From NCBI RefSeq assembly GCF_901709675.1, contig NC_051097.1, positions 4,144,539-4,208,538 on the forward strand: 64,000 bases of DNA, read 5' to 3'. The notes beneath the pieces were generated by a model that saw nothing but the letters and a program-made list of their open reading frames with translations, was not told the origin of the DNA and searched no databases. This DNA is from Syngnathus acus (lineage: Eukaryota > Chordata > Actinopteri > Syngnathiformes > Syngnathidae). Positions within the stretch are counted from its first letter, which is position 1. Each line of letters begins with the position of its first letter. This document shows positions 44,601 to 53,536 of this stretch, one piece after another. A program made the position numbers and the translations under genes.

Positions 44601-47600
44601 GTGTCTTTCATCTCCAGACTCAAACACTTGGGGCACTATGGGGTATTAATTCTACACAGAATCAGTTTTGACCGACAGTTGGTAATTACGCAGATGAGCT
44701 CAGGCCAACGGATCTGCAAGAGGGCGGGCTACGCTGCTGTGGGAATGGTCACAGCATGCTGGTCACACACTAGAACTTTAAAATGCTGGAAGCACATCTG
44801 CGCCAGTCTTGAGCTTAAAATGAAACTTGGGAATGTATTTCTTCCTATTTTGTTAGTATTTATCCAACCACAAGTGATTCCAGTTATTCCACATTGCAAA
44901 GCACCTATGGTAATTAACACAGCTATTGGCCAAATAAGGTTAAGAACAAGTATGAACATGGTTCATGCATCAAATGTGCTGCTATGCAGTGTGAAAAATG
45001 CCCAAAAGAGATGATCATGGCCTTGTTTTCCTTCTCACACCTGGATGTTCATTTCATCATGACAGTTTGTTGGATACAAAACAGCTTTATTTTTAAAGAA
45101 AGAAGGTGTGGGGGAGGAGTGTCAGATGATCCATCCAATGTATTTTCTATAGAAGTGCTAAGAGGCTAGGGCTCTATGTTCCTACATAGCACGAGCCTAG
45201 CACAAAGCTTGTCTAACTGTAAATAGAGTTTTTCTTTAATTTCAGAGACAGTCACAGTTAGAAAAGGGTGTTTGCGCTACTATGGGAGTGAACACAGCTT
45301 CCCGGCCAATGAGAGCAGCTTCTCCAATCCCTTTGAATTCAATGCAGGACAGACATACAATTTTTTGACATGGCAGGAGCATAAACAGCCTTGCTGGACT
45401 CCATGCAGAAGAACAAAGTGTGCAAAGTACGTTTACAAGTTTTATAAGATCTCCACTTGTGGATGATATTAAATTAAGCATAGCTGTGATAGATCTCGAC
45501 TACGAACTCCAGTCCACCCACATAGCAGCGCTGTGACCCAAGAGACTCTTTTAAAAAAACATAATTAAGATGAAGAGTATGATGATAAAAATAATGAGGT
45601 TAGGACAGAAAAACTTTAGGTCATGTAAAATGTGTTGTAAGAACACAATGTTCAAAGACATTATTTCACCCACTATGCTTTGTTTCAGTCAGTCGATTTT
45701 GGAGGTTCAGTTGAGCTTTTTCTCACACTTCAGTCATTCCATGTGAATTGCAGGTATTTTTGGTCTAAATTTCCCCCAGTACTGCTCCAAAGAAACAGAG
45801 AATGGCATTAACAGTCTTATTAAAAAATCGAATCATATCACTGGAGGGGAAAAAAAGGAAGAAAGCAATAGTTAAACGTGAAACCTGGTATTCTTGATGA
45901 ACAGTTTGCTATTGCAAAATGTACCATCTGTACTATTGTTAAGAACAAAGAGGCAATAAAGGCAGCAGATGTGGCTAAAGGAATGAATAGTTTGACAAAG
46001 TAAAGACCAAACGATAGAAGAGATAGAAAAATCATTGCTGGAGAGAATAAATAAAAAAAGAGCTGGATGGTTAAAACATTGCTCAGAGAGAACCCATTAT
46101 TTCTTAATAACTTTTTAATTACACACAGATTAAAAACAAGGTTAACAACTTAATCCTGATTGAGTTTATTTCCATTCATTTCAATGGCAAATGTTCCTGC
46201 GATTGTTGAATCAAGGTTTCACTATTGTTTTATATTTCTTTTAGAATGATATTTGCATTATAAAGTGTATGATGTAAATTGACTGATGCAAAATCTTAAT
46301 ACATGTATACATGTTCCCTTAAGATATCCAATATGATAGTCTTATCAGCACTACTGTTGAGAAAATACGTCTAGCTCAGAACCTAGAGAATGCTGTATGG
46401 AAAACGTGATCATTAGGTGAGATTAAGGGGATTGCTTGACGAGATAATGGAGTCTGTAACTAAATTCTATTGCATTCAACCACTCATCCTGCAACGCAAC
46501 AACGTCAATAGAAAGTCCGACCAAACCGCACAATACCAGCAATCCTAAAGCATTATCTGTATGGTCAGCACATGGAAAGTAACATTTGGAATTTTAGGAA
46601 TTCACTACTAGGACTTGATTGTTTCTTATGTGACAAAAGGTCTACACTAGGGGTGTCAAACTCTTTTTTTTTTGCGGGCCGCATTGTAGTCATAGCTTCT
46701 TTCGGAGGGCCATTATGACTCTCAACCCAAATAAATGTATGAGCATATTATATACAGTAAAAGCTACAAAACAAACTGACAAATAACTCGTTTTCAAATC
46801 AGACGAGTAAAAACTGGTCAAATATTAAAAAAAAAAGATATTATTAAAAGTGAAGACAATTTGCAATTCGAGTAATGACACACAAATTTAATGTCCAATT
46901 TGTCTTCGCGGGCCACATAAAATGATGTGGCAGGCCGTATCTGGCCCCCGGGCCTTGAGTTTGACACCTGTGGTCTACACAAAGAATACAGACCAAGAAC
47001 TGAAATGAGGCCACAGTACTTCAATTCTTTGCCTGGATTAGAACACGAGCAACTAGAATAAATGTATTTAAACTGCAAGCGGTATCCTGTTAACTTTTCC
47101 AGGGAGAGCATAAAAAATGCTGTGGTTACCAGATATGGAACTTCCCCAGTCGTGTGACGAAACCTTACAAAGCTGCTCTGAGCTGCCTCCTAACAGGTTC
47201 AAACAAAACACAACCGGTACTCATCTGAGAGAAAATAATCAGGGGTTTAACTGAAACAGAACTGTTTTCCAGCAGAATTTCTATTACCCCGTTTTCCAGA
47301 AATATATTCATATTTAAATTCATACAATTAAAGTTATGTACTCACTGTGTCTGTATGCAGTTGAGCTCGTGTTCAGTCTCTGTCTGCAGCTGCTGGAGGT
47401 GAAAGGTCAACTCCTTACTCAAGACAGCAAACTTCCACAGTCCTCCTTCAGTGTCTCCCGCAAACGCCACACCCTGAGACAAAGAATTCATGACTTTGTA
47501 CATTTCTTAATGGCAACTAATCAAAAGGTTGAACTTTTGACATTTAAAGTACACCATATAAATACTTTTCGTGACAAACTCCATAGGGCCTAAGTCAAGG

Positions 47601-50600
47601 TCACAAACAAACAAAATTAAACATAAGCTACACTAGAAAATGCAAACCGCTCATTTTCAAGAAAAACAGGAAGGTCAGGCTACAATATTGAACCAAGAAA
47701 GGAAATTGGAAAGTCTAAAAAAATTGCAAATACAATTTTTGGAATTGATGACATAGATTAACATTTACGTTGCTTTTTCTGGAACGGGTTTTCTCGATGA
47801 TGTACCACATGATGGCAGCGGAAAAGCAGCAAAAAAATATAATTTCCTCATCATATTAAATTTACAAAAAAACAATTGGATGACTGGCTTTGAAATCTGA
47901 AGTTATTTTTAAAAAGTGTTTTGGTTGTAATATAATTGTAAGAAGTGAAAACAATTTGCAACTTTGGTAAAGATTTCAGAAAGAAAAGTCAGGACGACGC
48001 ATATGATATGACTGGCCAGTATTTCACCAAAATAGGGTGATGGAACTGATCTCGAAAAGAACAAAAGAGGCTTTAGGTGAAAAAGAAGAAGCATCTCAAA
48101 CACACCACTTTCCAAAAACGCCTACAGAATTATTATTCATAACAGTAAATGAAAGTGAAATTGCGAAACATTTTCACAGACAAATGTGTCAGATTGCGAG
48201 ACATTGGGCAACATGGTGAGTAAAAGCAAAAGCTTGCCATGAATCACCAGCTGAGGGAGAAGAGAGGAGAGGGCAGACAGACTGTGGAGGCAGGAGGTGA
48301 TTGCAAAGCCCAGAGAGCAGAGGATCGAGACGCATGAGGACACGATGTGGGAGGATTCAAGTTGGTGGTGCTAGCGTGGGCGTGTCTGAGCTCGTTGCAG
48401 TGACGGAGTGCTTCGATGGCGGCTGTGCGCTGAGAGACAGCAGACTGGATGAGTCACCCTGGCAGAACATGCCGATCACGCTCAACACCTGTGACTCGTG
48501 CTCAAACATGACTGAGTTTCCAAAAAGATCTCACACCGAAACTGATCGATTTAGTCATATTAGTGGTACTGCTATTCAAATAATCTATGAAAGTGTGCTT
48601 TCATTGAGGTTAAATGTGCGGTCTAATTAGATTTTATATACCAGTTGTTTTCAAAACTTTGACCACCAAAAAAGTACTTTGTGCTGTGTATTTTTTTCAA
48701 GAAATGCTTTTTTTTTGTGACACAAATGTTATGGTACTAGTTTGAATTGTATTTTTAAGGTAGAAGAAAAAGTTATATATATATCTTTGGGGTATTTATT
48801 GATTGATTTATCATACAAAGAATATCCTTGTCTAATGAGAAATAAAGTTGAACTTTTATGTGTCACCAGAGAGAACCTAAGCACTCATGCAAAAGTGGTA
48901 CCACACTCGTGCCCAAACGATATGCTCCAAACGTGTTTTGAACCTACTATACTTTAAGTGATGTCATCACACCACACATCATTGAATCAAGTCCAACCAA
49001 ATGATAGGTGTACCAATACACATACTTGATCTGTGTCATACTGACTTACAACATACAGTTTTAATTGAAAACTGATGCGCTTAAGAATGAAAGCGATACC
49101 TTGCCCCCAGCATAAAAAGTCAAGTCAGGAAAGTGAGCCAATGAAGATACATGTCAGAGACACTAGCAAGTGTGAAGTGTGATCTTCCCTGAACATCCAA
49201 CGCTCTTAGTGTATCTCCCAGCTTTGGAGTTGAAGACACGTACCACTGAGCTAAAAGCCTGGGCCACTAGCTACGCAGCCAGGATTAATTGAATAATTGC
49301 GTAAAGTTTATTTTGCATGAAAGTGTATTACAAAACCATTTTTATTCATTCATTGTTGTTTATTTGGTATCGTTTAATAATAAAAAAATAAACTAGCAAA
49401 TAATAAAACGATATCACACAAAAGCGATGAGCATTCTACTCAACAAACGTTTTTATACTGATTCAGTCACTGGTGCGGTTATTGTTTTCCGTCCTGAAAG
49501 CAGACATTTGCAAATATCTTCTTTTGATCTAACACAAAATATAATCGGTTTGTTTTCATATATGAATACAAAAATTAATGTATAATTGATGGTTAGAGAA
49601 TTTGAACAAGGTGAAAAATTGTTCTAAATGATTACTTGATTATTAAAATCGTTGGTGATGAATTTGATGATTATTTGTTGAGTGAATGATTGATTGATTT
49701 TCAAAGCTATTTTTAATTAGTTGAAACATAGATTCCTATAAGAAAAATAAAACTTGAAATGAAAAAAGGTTTGGAATGACTTCAAGAGGCAGAAATTACC
49801 TGTCGGTCCTCTGCGATATCAGAATGTACAATATGCACTTTGTCTTCTATTAGCTGTCGTAGTTTGCTGAGAGAAGCTGGGAATTCCCCTCTGTTTTTTT
49901 CAAACTCTGGCCACTATGAAAAACAATTAGAATATTTTTATTTCAACCACATTAACTTAAAAAATACTTCAAATATTGGTTTGTAGATTGCAGGTGTTCA
50001 ATCACAATTATTTCATTCTGAACCAACAATGGTTTCCGAATTCATAAAGTTGTGAACATTTCCTGTAAAGATACCTATTAAATCCCTTTGTGGTGTCAAG
50101 TTATGAAATAATGGGGCAGCTAAAACGCAGCAAATCCCTATCTCCAAATAAAATCCAATTTTAATTAACACTAAAGAGGATGTCTGACATTAAAGACCAA
50201 CTTAATAAATTGTTTAATGTCCTTTTGGTGAACTGTTTACTAAAAGACAGAAATCCATCAGGGTATGTATGCAAAAGTACTAAAATAAATGCTATACAAT
50301 TTTAAACGACCTATAAAGTTAAACAATTACATTGTATGCAGATAAGCTCTTGCTTTATAGCAAATGATTATTTTATTTATCCAAATGCCAGCACAAGATC
50401 TTATTATTCTGAGTGTTGATTATATACGTATCTGATAATGATCAAATCACAGTATAGCCAAGAGAGTCTTCCTATAGGATCATCTTAAAAAGGGAAGTAA
50501 TTAATGTTTATATATGCAAGACCTACAGATGGCAATTCACAGTCTGAGTGATGGGATTCAAAATATGAGTGGGCCGGATAGTCATGACACATTGAGATAA

Positions 50601-51304
50601 TGATGTCCAATAAAATGCATTTGAAAGACATTTTTGGTATTATTAGGTATATATTGTGGGATACGTACATAATGTAAAACAGGTATTTATGGAATAAATA
50701 GTATGTTTCTCTGCATATGTTTATCTTGACAAGGAAAACTTTTCTTTTTCCCCCAAATAATTACTTGGATGATGTATAACTTTCAAATATACGTACTGTT
50801 GTCAAAAGAATTGTGTTTTTGCTTCAGGCCTGGAATTTGGATGTTCCCAGTGTGTTTTTAGAAACGTTGCCAAGTAACAGTAGAGGGGAAAACAAATATT
50901 TCTCTTCGATGGGGCTGTGTTGATAGACTGAAACTAAATACTACCGCAGAATTCTCAGACATTCGCATCAAAACTTGCCACTGAAAATACCAGTCATTTT
51001 TTAACAGATGAGAAAAATAAACTGATTCATATATTCTTGTACTACTGCTTCTTCTCATGGATGTGTGAGAAACGGCAAAAACACAGCCACTAGAGTCTGT
51101 AATCTAGTCACACATTGCATTTTAACCCACAGGAGTAATGGGCCATACCTAATCTGCCTCATGCCACATAATGAAACTCGACGCAAAAGCAACCCCGACA
51201 CATATTATGACAGACATTTTTTTGCCAATAATATTCAAAAATGAATGTGTAAAGTTTTATTTCAGAATACTCACTCGACGAAATGGAGCGAGTGAAGAAT
51301 TCAT
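29218..51304 (-). CDS. Cingulin-like long coiled-coil protein (23 coding exons, about 1103 residues)
   Basis: Reading from 51304 down to 29218, 23 exons join with GT-AG introns and matching phases into 3312 coding bases. Start: GTCACCATGA context, first exon MNSSLAPFRR, then WPEFEKNRGEF. Layout: residues about 15-210 form a Leu/Gln/Glu-rich coiled coil; 215-590 is Ser/Pro-rich and probably disordered, with basic patches (SVKDLISKF near 270); about 575-1075 is a near-continuous heptad coiled coil (for example EEIQLRERLQLQ, EQRWAAKHKR, LKRQLNEGEEE); an acidic tail follows (SVDDEDEL). The rod resembles the myosin-tail-like rod of cingulin and CGNL1, including the ERQ ... VKELENLLRTEER ... LKRQ order near the end. 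Those proteins are tight-junction scaffolds binding ZO-1, actin, microtubules and Rho regulators; a similar role here is inference. The N-terminal coiled coil is not a CGNL1 feature, so this is either a divergent ohnologue or a different family. It is convergent with rab27b. Confidence 0.85.
29508..29671 (-). CDS. Coiled-coil gene exon 22 (residues 997-1051)
   Basis: Acceptor GGTCATGCAG, donor GTATGT, phase 2 end. It encodes LAQRIRSLKRQLNEGEEEAG and QRELAEERESNGRLQRQL, the end of the rod. Confidence 0.92.
29993..30014. repeat. Short (GT)n tract
   Basis: About 11 GT units immediately 3' of exon 21 of the coiled-coil gene (minus strand). Confidence 0.9.
30025..30133 (-). CDS. Coiled-coil gene exon 21 (residues 960-996)
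   Basis: Acceptor TTATGAACAG, donor GTAACA. It encodes NKAVLSNTIGKLERKISEL and NDQMEEEHRIAAEQNDL. Confidence 0.9.
30237..30355 (-). CDS. Coiled-coil gene exon 20 (residues 921-960)
   Basis: Acceptor TCGATCTGAAG, donor GTACCA, phase 2 end. It encodes YRDLRLELDAFESTK and SKTESRVKELENLLRTEE. The acceptor has a weak pyrimidine tract, so the upstream edge could shift by codon multiples. Confidence 0.8.
30431..30514 (-). CDS. Coiled-coil gene exon 19 (residues 893-920)
   Basis: Acceptor CACATTTAAG, donor GTGTGT, which runs straight into a CA/GT microsatellite. It encodes TEQLQLKLIQEKDLNDQLE and KTIIERQ. Confidence 0.88.
30609..30698 (-). CDS. Coiled-coil gene exon 18 (residues 863-892)
   Basis: Acceptor TTACTCTTAG, donor GTACAT. 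It encodes EKLIDLETDVEELHDSEQ and RWAAKHKRTIEQ, in the part of the rod closest to CGNL1-type rods. Confidence 0.92.
30989..31162 (-). CDS. Coiled-coil gene exon 17 (residues 805-862)
   Basis: Acceptor GTGATACAG, donor GTATTC. It encodes EQTLEEEIQLRERLQLQCKQ and MELQTTIQTKEDLAKQL, strong heptads. Confidence 0.92.
31247..31414 (-). CDS. Coiled-coil gene exon 16 (residues 749-804)
   Basis: Acceptor GTGTCTCTAG, donor GTGAGT. It encodes NLQQKLRQDAQLRMEELEES and KEQELQRLQALVVRLQGD, strong heptads. Confidence 0.92.
32055..32207 (-). CDS. Coiled-coil gene exon 15 (residues 698-748)
   Basis: Acceptor CGTGTAG, donor GTGCAG (a weak match). It encodes ESLEKQTLHSQSLAEKLW and LEELEVDQESKSKKTSEL. Phase 0 at both ends. 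Confidence 0.88.
32353..32457 (-). CDS. Coiled-coil gene exon 14 (residues 663-697)
   Basis: Acceptor ACTGGTGCAG, donor GTACAC. It encodes MEVKQARDMMVEAN and GFLQQSLKNKIQDAE. Phase 0 at both ends. Confidence 0.88.
32521..32668 (-). CDS. Coiled-coil gene exon 13 (residues 613-662)
   Basis: Acceptor GTCTTCAG, donor GTACAA. It encodes FEMRGLLVNNEDLLRTN, NEMKRMREQMIEMERTH and a final KQREME. Coiled coil. Confidence 0.9.
32828..32886 (-). CDS. Coiled-coil gene exon 12 (residues 594-613)
   Basis: Acceptor TCCTCTCCAG, donor GTGATG, phase 2 end. It encodes RNQFLEAESVEMEKERNQI, continuous coiled coil. Confidence 0.88.
33132..33233 (-). CDS. Coiled-coil gene exon 11 (residues 560-593)
   Basis: Acceptor GCTGTAG, donor GTGGGC. 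It encodes MRSATLGGLSRKDFIEELT and the first heptads of the main rod (KQLDNCQK). Confidence 0.88.
33314..33457 (-). CDS. Coiled-coil gene exon 10 (residues 512-559)
   Basis: Acceptor TTCATCCAG, donor GTATGC. It encodes SGMSPATSELNLHTFNSR and a basic stretch (KPSRRQYSAYDSLLKRRN). Phase 0 at both ends. Confidence 0.85.
33615..33716 (-). CDS. Coiled-coil gene exon 9 (residues 478-511)
   Basis: Acceptor TTTTTTTCAG, donor GTTAGT. It encodes TLFVESPRVFNSPYTMNV and ADYNPLYR, a Tyr/Pro/Asn-rich linker. Phase 0 at both ends. Confidence 0.85.
34340..34618 (-). CDS. Coiled-coil gene exon 8 (residues 385-477)
   Basis: Acceptor TTTTTTTTTTCCAG, donor GTGGGT. Acidic Ser-rich start, then STPRVVRPSPKYQLFL, a Gly/Ser run, and GVNNFQGSMESVASRDFE. 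Confidence 0.88.
35718..36212 (-). CDS. Coiled-coil gene exon 7 (residues 220-384)
   Basis: The largest exon, 495 bases, acceptor CTCTTTCAG, donor GTAAGC. Low-complexity Ser/Gln/Pro stretch, then QRAGSVKDLISKFSGPEQ, several Ser/Thr-Pro sites, and a Ser/Asp-rich end (TSDSGRDSVADSGMGS). It looks like a disordered, phosphorylatable linker. Confidence 0.9.
36936..36962. repeat. (GT)n microsatellite
   Basis: About 13 GT units followed by GCGTATGCGTGC in an intron of the coiled-coil gene. Confidence 0.9.
37615..37800. repeat. High-copy fish repeat, decayed fragment
   Basis: ACAATTTAGAGTCTAATATT, then CATGTTTTTGGAATGTGACA and GAGCAACCAAAAACTC follow the same order as the unit at 21484 but are strongly diverged. 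It lies in the intron upstream of exon 7 of the coiled-coil gene. Confidence 0.35.
40031..40054. repeat. (AC)n microsatellite
   Basis: About 12 AC units in the intron between exons 6 and 7 of the coiled-coil gene. Confidence 0.9.
40460..40541 (-). CDS. Coiled-coil gene exon 6 (residues 192-219)
   Basis: Donor GTATGT. The acceptor after the pyrimidine-rich stretch ending ACCTTCAG (40542) is the one that matches phase 2 of the exon before. A better-looking acceptor at 40598 would break the frame. It encodes PEKEDRTSTNNSS and QEKNETNNM, the end of the first coiled coil. Confidence 0.7.
40737..40921 (-). CDS. Coiled-coil gene exon 5 (residues 131-192)
   Basis: Acceptor ATATTCTAG at 40922 with a second in-frame AG six bases further in (40915). 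Donor GTAAAC, phase 2. It encodes LRACKELQPSIAGCLVQLEK and YLLTQDLQRYQEETQRL. Confidence 0.8.
41107..41224 (-). CDS. Coiled-coil gene exon 4 (residues 91-130)
   Basis: Acceptor GTCGTCAG, donor GTAAGT. It encodes QLHIEGRLQQLSSELF and VLREKKKQIQQEF, helical and charged. It completes the split Gln codon from the exon before. Confidence 0.8.
41650..41906. repeat. (TG)n tract and later imperfect (AC)n tract
   Basis: TG units at 41650-41680 and interrupted AC/GC units at about 41815-41906 lie about 140 bases apart in opposite sense, so the transcript could fold back. Confidence 0.85.
43308..43772. mobile_element. MITE with GGG(A/T)GTATTCAGACC ends
   Basis: Left end AGGGAGTATTCAGACCAGA; right end TCAGGTCTGAATACACCCTA, its inverse. 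TTAA abuts the left end and TAA the right. The interior has GGACC/GGTCC and TTCACACCTG-type subterminal repeats and no coding capacity. It lies in the intron between exons 3 and 4 of the coiled-coil gene. Confidence 0.55.
46648..46972. mobile_element. hAT-type MITE with perfect 8-bp target duplication
   Basis: Ends TAGGGGTGTCAAACTC and GAGTTTGACACCTGTG are imperfect inverted repeats. GTCTACAC flanks both sides (46640-46647 and 46973-46980) as an exact 8-bp target-site duplication, the hAT signature. The inside has GCGGGCC-rich blocks near both ends. No transposase is encoded. It lies in intron 3 of the coiled-coil gene (between exons 3 and 4 it is absent; it sits just downstream of exon 3 on the minus strand). 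Confidence 0.8.
47346..47473 (-). CDS. Coiled-coil gene exon 3 (residues 49-91)
   Basis: Acceptor TTTGTCTCAG, donor GTGAGT. The in-frame reading starts GVAFAGDTEGGLWK and then becomes clear coiled coil (LSKELTFHLQQLQTETEH). The first 14 residues look out of place, and a +1 reading of the same bases (VWRLRETLKEDCG) looks more like the gene; see findings. Confidence 0.75.
49200..49290 (-). mobile_element. Decayed tRNA-SINE-like fragment
   Basis: The minus strand has TTTAGCTCAGTGGTACGTG (A-box-like) followed by a weak B-box (CTTCAACTCC). Too decayed to be a tRNA gene. Confidence 0.35.
49800..49913 (-). CDS. Coiled-coil gene exon 2 (residues 11-48)
   Basis: Acceptor TTTTTCATAG, donor GTAATT. 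It encodes WPEFEKNRGEFPASLSKL and RQLIEDK, the start of the first helix. Phase 0 at both ends. Confidence 0.8.
51275..51304 (-). CDS. Coiled-coil gene exon 1 with start codon (residues 1-10)
   Basis: The minus strand reads GTCACC-ATG-A, a near-ideal Kozak context, then MNSSLAPFRR and donor GTGAGT. It ends in phase 0, which fits the next exon starting WPEFEK. The 5' leader continues above 51304; its upstream end is not resolved. Confidence 0.75.
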
Positions 51305-51785
51305 GGTGACGGGATGACTTAAAACTAATTTCCCGACTGAGCTCAAACCACAAGGGGCTTGTCTTTGCGTGTGTGATAGTGGGTGGGCTGCACTACTGTG
51401 TACATGGAGATGACCCTAACGACAACCTCGACTGCAGTTAGAACGGACGAGCAAATAGAACTAGAGACTAACTTGGAGTTTGTTAATATGAGAGTAACAC
51501 ACCATGACTTTTTCTTCACTGACAAAATCGAGAGATGGCACTGCTCATGGAAAACAATAAGAAAACTCAGTGTTTTGTTTTTTTGGGAGCAGAGTGAAAA
51601 ACTGATGATTCTCCTTTGACCATTTGTAGTTCATTATCACTCTTGCAGCACTGAGTCAAATCGGACTCATAATGAATACAGTCTCGTAAATTGAATAACG
51701 CTTAGTTAGCATCAATGACGTAATCAAAATCGATGATAATCACTGTTTCTTTTAAAAGAGAAAACAACGGTGTGACCTTTTTGGA

Positions 51786-52265
51786 AAGGTTACGGTTCCA
51801 TGGACAGCACATAAATAATTAAACACGCACACAAAAAAAGAATCAATCAATACACGAAGTATGGTTAAAAAGTCAGTCCAGCAACTGTCCATCATGGATC
51901 TAGTAGTTGCCATTCAACTCAAACAAACAAAAACAAAAACTAATAAAACCATATAGTTTGTCACAAGTACACAAAATAAAGTAGAAACTATATACGCTAC
52001 GGTACAGTATATGCAAGTGTTCAAATTAGTTTAGCCTCACATTTGCAGTTTTATGTTCAAATTACCTTTCTACACAGAGGAAATGAGCTGTACAGAAAAT
52101 AAAGTGTTATATAATATATAAAGATGAACAAAAGTATTCCCTTGTTCTTTAATGACTTAGAAAGGTTACGGTACCATGGTCAGACACAGAAATGATTAAA
52201 CACGCACTAAAAAAAAAATAAAATTTAATCAATACACAAAAGTAAGGTTGCAAAGTCACCTAGCA
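51786..52265 (+). repeat. Diverged direct duplication upstream of the coiled-coil gene
   Basis: A block starting AAAGGTTACGGTTCCATGG (51786) recurs at about 52160 as AAAGGTTACGGTACCATGG, each followed by ATTAAACACGCAC and TCAATACAC. Offset is about 375 bases. Confidence 0.8.
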
Positions 52266-52679
52266 ACAAAATGTAGTATCAATGAAAATGTTTTTAACTT
52301 ATAGGCTTAAATCACATTTAAATTATGTAAGTTTAAATAAACCATGACCATACTGGAATATAATGTGCATCACAGTTATCTAATACGCCCCCACCCACTA
52401 CCTGGTAATTCGGATCTCCACCCCAGGGTGTGTCTTCGTGCAGCCGGATAAGTGCGGCAGGACGCCAGACCTGACACACCTTAACAGGCAAGGTAGCTAT
52501 GATGTGAGCATTGCTGCGGCTCTCCCTTGCCTTCTTTGTTGACTTTTTTTTTCTGTGCTCATATCTGTCTCTTGATCAAGTATTATGAAATGAATACTTG
52601 GAAGATTTTGCAAGATTATGAAAGTTGCTGCTGCTGGCCAAAACACTCTGTACTGACCTACAGTACCTTTCACATTGTA

Positions 52680-52979
52680 CCGTATTTTCCGCACTATAAG
52701 GCGCACCTAAAAACTTCCAATTTTCTCAAAAGTGCGCCGTATAATCAGGTGCGCCTTATATATGGACCAATATTGAGCCACTACAGCAGGCGTGTCCAAA
52801 GTCCGGGCCGCGGGCCAAATGTATATATCTTATATATGGACAAAGTTTTAAAATGGGCCATTCATTGAAGGTGCACCTTATAATCCGGTTCGCCTTATAT
52901 ATGGACAAAGTTTTAAAATGGGCCATTCATTGAAGGTGCGCCTTATAATCCGGTGCGCCTTATAGTGCGGAAAATACGG
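52680..52979. mobile_element. MITE copy C (CCGTATTTTCCG family)
   Basis: Complete 300-bp copy with inverted ends CCGTATTTTCCGCACTATAA / TTATAGTGCGGAAAATACGG and TA on each side. It has an embedded GTGTCCAAAGTCCGGGCCGC segment that looks like a hAT-type fragment, then two tandem copies of a block with ATATATGGACAAAGTTTTAA. Confidence 0.75.
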
Positions 52980-53536
52980 TACATGGAATCGTATTAAAGG
53001 TGCAAAATTATATTGCTGATTAGACAATGTTTCACAATCATTTTTGTTGGCACTGCATTGCAAAAGGGTTCTCTTTGTGAGCTTTTTGTTTTGCTTGCTG
53101 CTTTTATTCTAGAAAACAAAGATGGATTTTTTTATGAACACAGGTGTGAACAAGAGTTGTTATGAATCCTTAGAGAAACATTCTAAACACGAAGCACTTG
53201 AATTTGGGAGGGAGTTGAAACAGGTGCCTTTCAGGGTCATTGTTAGACGACAGTACTCTTAACAGTTCATACAAAATGTTCTGTTTAAGGTGTTCTCTCA
53301 ATTTGAATCTATTATTTTATGTGCAGAGTTATTATTAATCATGCTTTTTTTTTAAAACAACCTCTTCATAATACAACGAGCTGCAACAAAATGCATTTGT
53401 TGCCCCGAGTTGTCCATTCCACTGTCTTTCTTTTCCGTTCCTCATTCAACCTTGTGAAGTATGGCCGTGTAAGGCACTTTTCAGTAGTCAGTGCACACAA
53501 CAAAGTTCTCACGGTTGCCCAATGACAGTTTGGGAA

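Larger units (their letters stand above)
41225..47345 (-). other. Largest internal intron region of the coiled-coil gene (exon 3 to exon 4)
   Basis: 6.1 kb holding two MITEs (43308-43772 and 46648-46972), microsatellites and a plus-strand open frame of 151 codons at 44559-45014 without recognisable features. No in-phase exon of the host gene was seen. Confidence 0.6.

Noticed and set aside
29218-51304. Calling the coiled-coil gene cgnl1 or cgn
   Set aside because: Only the rod resembles them. The N-terminus and exon layout of the head differ, so a symbol would overstate the evidence.
51159-51353. 64-codon minus-strand frame starting MWFELSR
   Set aside because: It overlaps the true ATG exon in another frame and reads past the GTGAGT donor.
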